Below, piece by piece: positions 61,848 through 64,000 of a stretch of DNA of 64,000 bases. Below the pieces are notes generated by a model that was not told the origin of the DNA, ran no database searches, and was given only the letters and a program-made list of their open reading frames with translations. Numbering within the stretch: position 1 is the first letter of the stretch; every line of letters starts with the position of its first letter. This stretch comes from JALQUL01 sp040382935 (GTDB lineage: Bacteria; Pseudomonadota; Gammaproteobacteria; Burkholderiales; Burkholderiaceae_C), in assembly GCA_040382935.1 (NCBI GenBank), contig JBEIEP010000013.1, positions 1 to 64,000 on the forward strand. The letters run 5' to 3'. The translations under genes and the position numbers were made by a program.

Positions 61848-62040
61848 CAATCGGTTAGCAGTTGGTTGGGGTGTTGGCGGTTAACCCGCCATTTTAGGGC
61901 GCAATGGGTTGGCAGCAGACGATTAACTGCCATTACCAGTCACATCCAGCCTAAAGCTGAAAAACTGTCTTCTAACCACAGGTCCGAAAACGGCTATCGT
62001 TGGTGCCAGCTAACACCCTTTCGCCCACTATCATTGGGCC

Positions 62041-63606
62041 ATGTCTGCTGCAACTGCCCCTTTTAGCGCGCCCGCCATGCCTTTGTCGGCCCAGGTGTGT
62101 TACAGGGCCGTTTTGGCGCGAGATGCCCAGTTTGACGGCCAGTTTATCGTGGGCGTGACCAGTACCGGTATTTACTGCCGCCCGGTGTGCCGCGTCAAAA
62201 CCCCCAAGGCCCAGAACTGCCGCTTTTTTGCCGACGCGGTGCAGGCGCAGTTACAAGGCTTTAGGCCTTGCAGGCGCTGCCGCCCCGAACTGGCACCGGC
62301 TGCGTACGGGTGGTCGGTTCAAGACGTGTCGGCCTCTTTGGCCGCCCAGGCACTGCGCTTGCTAGACCCGGTGGGCAATGCCTTGCAGGTGCAGGCCGTT
62401 GCCGCACGCCTAGGCATTACAGACCGGCATTTGCGGCGCATCGTGCAGCATCACTTTGGCTACAGCCCCCACCAGTACCTGCAACAAAAGCGCCTCACCC
62501 ACGCCCGCCAGTTGCTCATGGACACCGTGTTGCCCGTACAAAACATTGCCCGTGCCAGTGGCTACCAAAGCGTGCGCGCCTTTCATACCGCCTTTGCCAA
62601 ATACGATGGCCGTGCCCCCCTTGCCTTACGTGCGCAATGCCAACCACCGCCTATGGGCGCTTTGGAGCCCGTGATGCGCCTAAGCTATCGCCCGCCCTAC
62701 CAAACGGCGGCCCTGCTGGGCTTTTTGGCGCGGCGTGCCATCCTGGGTGTGGAGTGGGTGCACCCTGGGCAGGGTACAGGGGCCTTGGCGTCTGGTGGTG
62801 GGCAAGAGGCCTGGCATTGGATACGCTCGTTGGCATTAGAGGGGTTAAATGGATTAGAGGGCCAGCCCCACCCGGTTGCAGGATGGGTGGCCGCACGCCT
62901 GCAAGAGAACCCGCCCCGGCTGCACGTAGCCGTTAGCGCCAATTTGTTGGCGCATTTGCCAGCGCTGCAACCCTGGGTGGCAGCCCAGTTTGATTTAAAT
63001 GCCGCGCCAGCGGCGATTGCCTCGGTGCTTGGAAAAGATTTTGCCCATGTGGCCGGTTTGCGTGTGCCCGGTTGTATGCAGGCCTTTGAATTGGTGGTGC
63101 GTGCTATTTTGGGCCAGCAAATCAGCGTAGCCGCTGCCAACACCCTGCTGGCCCGATTTGCCAATGCCTTTGGCCAAGCCGTTACCACCCCGTTTGCAGC
63201 CATTACCCACCAGTTCCCCACGGCGCAGCAGTTTGCCAACCAAGGCACTGAGGTGCTAGAGCGCATGGGCGCCATAGGCATTATTCGGTCCCGCCAAAAC
63301 GCCATAGCGGCCTGTGCCCAGGCGCTGGCCGACAGCTCTTTGGTGCTCAACCCCGGTGCCCCTGTACAGGCTGCATTGCAACGCCTGCTGCAAGTGCCCG
63401 GCATAGGCCCTTGGACGGCCCATTACATTGTGATGCGCAGCATCAAATGGCCAGACGCATTTGTGGCGGGCGATGCGGCCCTGCACAAGGCCCTAGGCCT
63501 GTCGCAAAGTGCCGCCCAGCGCACCGCTTTGGCCACAACACGGGCACAGGCCTGGCAACCCTGGCGTAGTTACGCCGTCATGGCCAGTTGGCAAACCTTG
63601 GAGTAA
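62041..63606 (+). CDS. Ada-type sensor / AraC HTH / AlkA glycosylase fusion
   Basis: A 521-residue fusion. Residues 20-85 are the Ada zinc domain with the methyl-accepting set Cys46, Cys50, Cys77, Cys80 ('TGIYCRPVCRV', 'FRPCRRCRPE'). Residues 100-195 are an AraC-type HTH ('LQVQAVAARLGITDRHLRRI'). Residues 210-515 are an AlkA glycosylase with HhH 'LQVPGIGPWTAHYIVMRS' and the catalytic-type Asp478 in 'FVAGDAALHKAL'. It senses methylphosphotriesters, probably activates the local repair genes, and excises alkylated bases. The ogt gene follows 11 bases later. Confidence 0.93.
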   Translation: MSAATAPFSAPAMPLSAQVCYRAVLARDAQFDGQFIVGVTSTGIYCRPVCRVKTPKAQNCRFFADAVQAQLQGFRPCRRCRPELAPAAYGWSVQDVSASLAAQALRLLDPVGNALQVQAVAARLGITDRHLRRIVQHHFGYSPHQYLQQKRLTHARQLLMDTVLPVQNIARASGYQSVRAFHTAFAKYDGRAPLALRAQCQPPPMGALEPVMRLSYRPPYQTAALLGFLARRAILGVEWVHPGQGTGALASGGGQEAWHWIRSLALEGLNGLEGQPHPVAGWVAARLQENPPRLHVAVSANLLAHLPALQPWVAAQFDLNAAPAAIASVLGKDFAHVAGLRVPGCMQAFELVVRAILGQQISVAAANTLLARFANAFGQAVTTPFAAITHQFPTAQQFANQGTEVLERMGAIGIIRSRQNAIAACAQALADSSLVLNPGAPVQAALQRLLQVPGIGPWTAHYIVMRSIKWPDAFVAGDAALHKALGLSQSAAQRTALATTRAQAWQPWRSYAVMASWQTLE

Positions 63607-63616
63607 GTGATTCACC

Positions 63617-64000
63617 ATGCAAAAATCCATCCCCACTCATCGGCCCACTAACCTACCCACCAACCGGTGCGTTCCCGCGTCCGTTACGCAGCCCAGCACC
63701 TTGTCCTTGCCTGCCAACCTTCCACCCAGCCTGAGCGCCAACCCTCAGTGGGTCACCACGCGCCACCCCTCACCCCTGGGCACTGTGTTAATAGCGGCCA
63801 CCGACAAGGGTGTGGCAGGCCTATGGTTTGAAGGCCAAAAATACGCCCCCGATGGCAGCCAGTGGCCCAGCCACCCTGACCACCCTTTGCTACGCCAAGC
63901 CACTGCTATGCTGGATGGGTATTTTGATGGCCACACCGCCCGTTTGTGGACAGAGGCAATGCCCCTGGATTTGTCGGCAGGCACCCCGTTTCAACAACGC
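63617..64000 (+). CDS. ogt: Methylated-DNA-protein cysteine methyltransferase (3' end outside window)
   Basis: The first 128 codons are present and the frame is open at the window edge. A Pro/Thr-rich extension of about 45 residues precedes the domain, which begins 'RHPSPLGTVLIAATDKGVAG' and continues 'LWFEGQKY', 'LLRQATAMLDGYFDGHTARL' and 'LDLSAGTPFQQR', just before the expected VW of the family. The active-site PCHR lies beyond the window. It repairs O6-alkylguanine and probably forms a unit with the Ada/AlkA fusion gene upstream. Confidence 0.9.
   Translation, partial: MQKSIPTHRPTNLPTNRCVPASVTQPSTLSLPANLPPSLSANPQWVTTRHPSPLGTVLIAATDKGVAGLWFEGQKYAPDGSQWPSHPDHPLLRQATAMLDGYFDGHTARLWTEAMPLDLSAGTPFQQR

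Noticed and set aside
1..64000. CRISPR arrays, tRNA and rRNA genes, prophage or integrase genes
   Set aside because: I looked on both strands and saw no regularly spaced repeats, no tRNA-like cloverleaf I could support, and no phage or integrase proteins.

Overview
The window looks like chromosome of a betaproteobacterium of the order Burkholderiales, probably a Comamonadaceae member close to Rhodoferax. This rests on reading, not on a search. The clues are the def-fmt next to a LysM gene and dprA, the three-gene pntAa-pntAb-pntB transhydrogenase, bacterial-type FPR, glcB, the waaC-waaA core genes, GC-rich codon use and dense packing. I see no rRNA, tRNA or CRISPR array.

Region 1 (1-13.6 kb) is the most unusual. 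It holds the 3' end of a giant repetitive surface adhesin and a lipoprotein with two DUF1566 domains, both on the + strand. Facing them is a tight minus-strand operon: a TolC-like outer membrane protein, a small HlyD-like adaptor, an adaptor with an N-terminal GAF region, a PqqD-like/M50-metalloprotease/HlyD fusion, and a shortened SecA-like ATPase. A SapC-family gene with its own promoter and operator-like palindrome precedes it. I read the set as a dedicated export system for the adhesin, mixing SecA, site-2-protease and type I-like parts. It matches no numbered secretion system I know.

Region 2 (13.6-36.9 kb) is mainly core metabolism: pyk, azlCD, fmt-def, a LysM protein, dprA, a branched-chain-amino-acid-type ABC transporter with a fused LivH-LivM permease, a PH-domain protein, a GDT1/UPF0016 exporter, fpr, the pnt operon, mnmA, hemB, cca and a MATE pump. 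Between fpr and pnt sit a toxin-antitoxin-like pair whose DUF4258 gene carries an in-frame miniature element, a degenerate relative of that element, and a long structured inverted repeat at the end of pntB.

Region 3 (36.9-48.7 kb) is a defence cluster. It has a DUF1778/GNAT toxin-antitoxin pair, a type II restriction-modification pair (C5 methyltransferase and a SinI-like endonuclease), and a complete type I system hsdM-hsdS-dinD-hsdR. The housekeeping gene glcB and a 240-bp inverted-repeat element lie between the two restriction systems.

Region 4 (48.7-64 kb) holds an RND efflux set with a PCM-like methyltransferase and its own TolC, a nucleotidyltransferase pair, a DUF3445 protein, NadM-Nudix, the LPS inner-core genes waaA and waaC, a phosphomannomutase/phosphoglucomutase, and an alkylation-repair pair: an Ada/AraC/AlkA fusion followed by ogt, which is cut by the window end.
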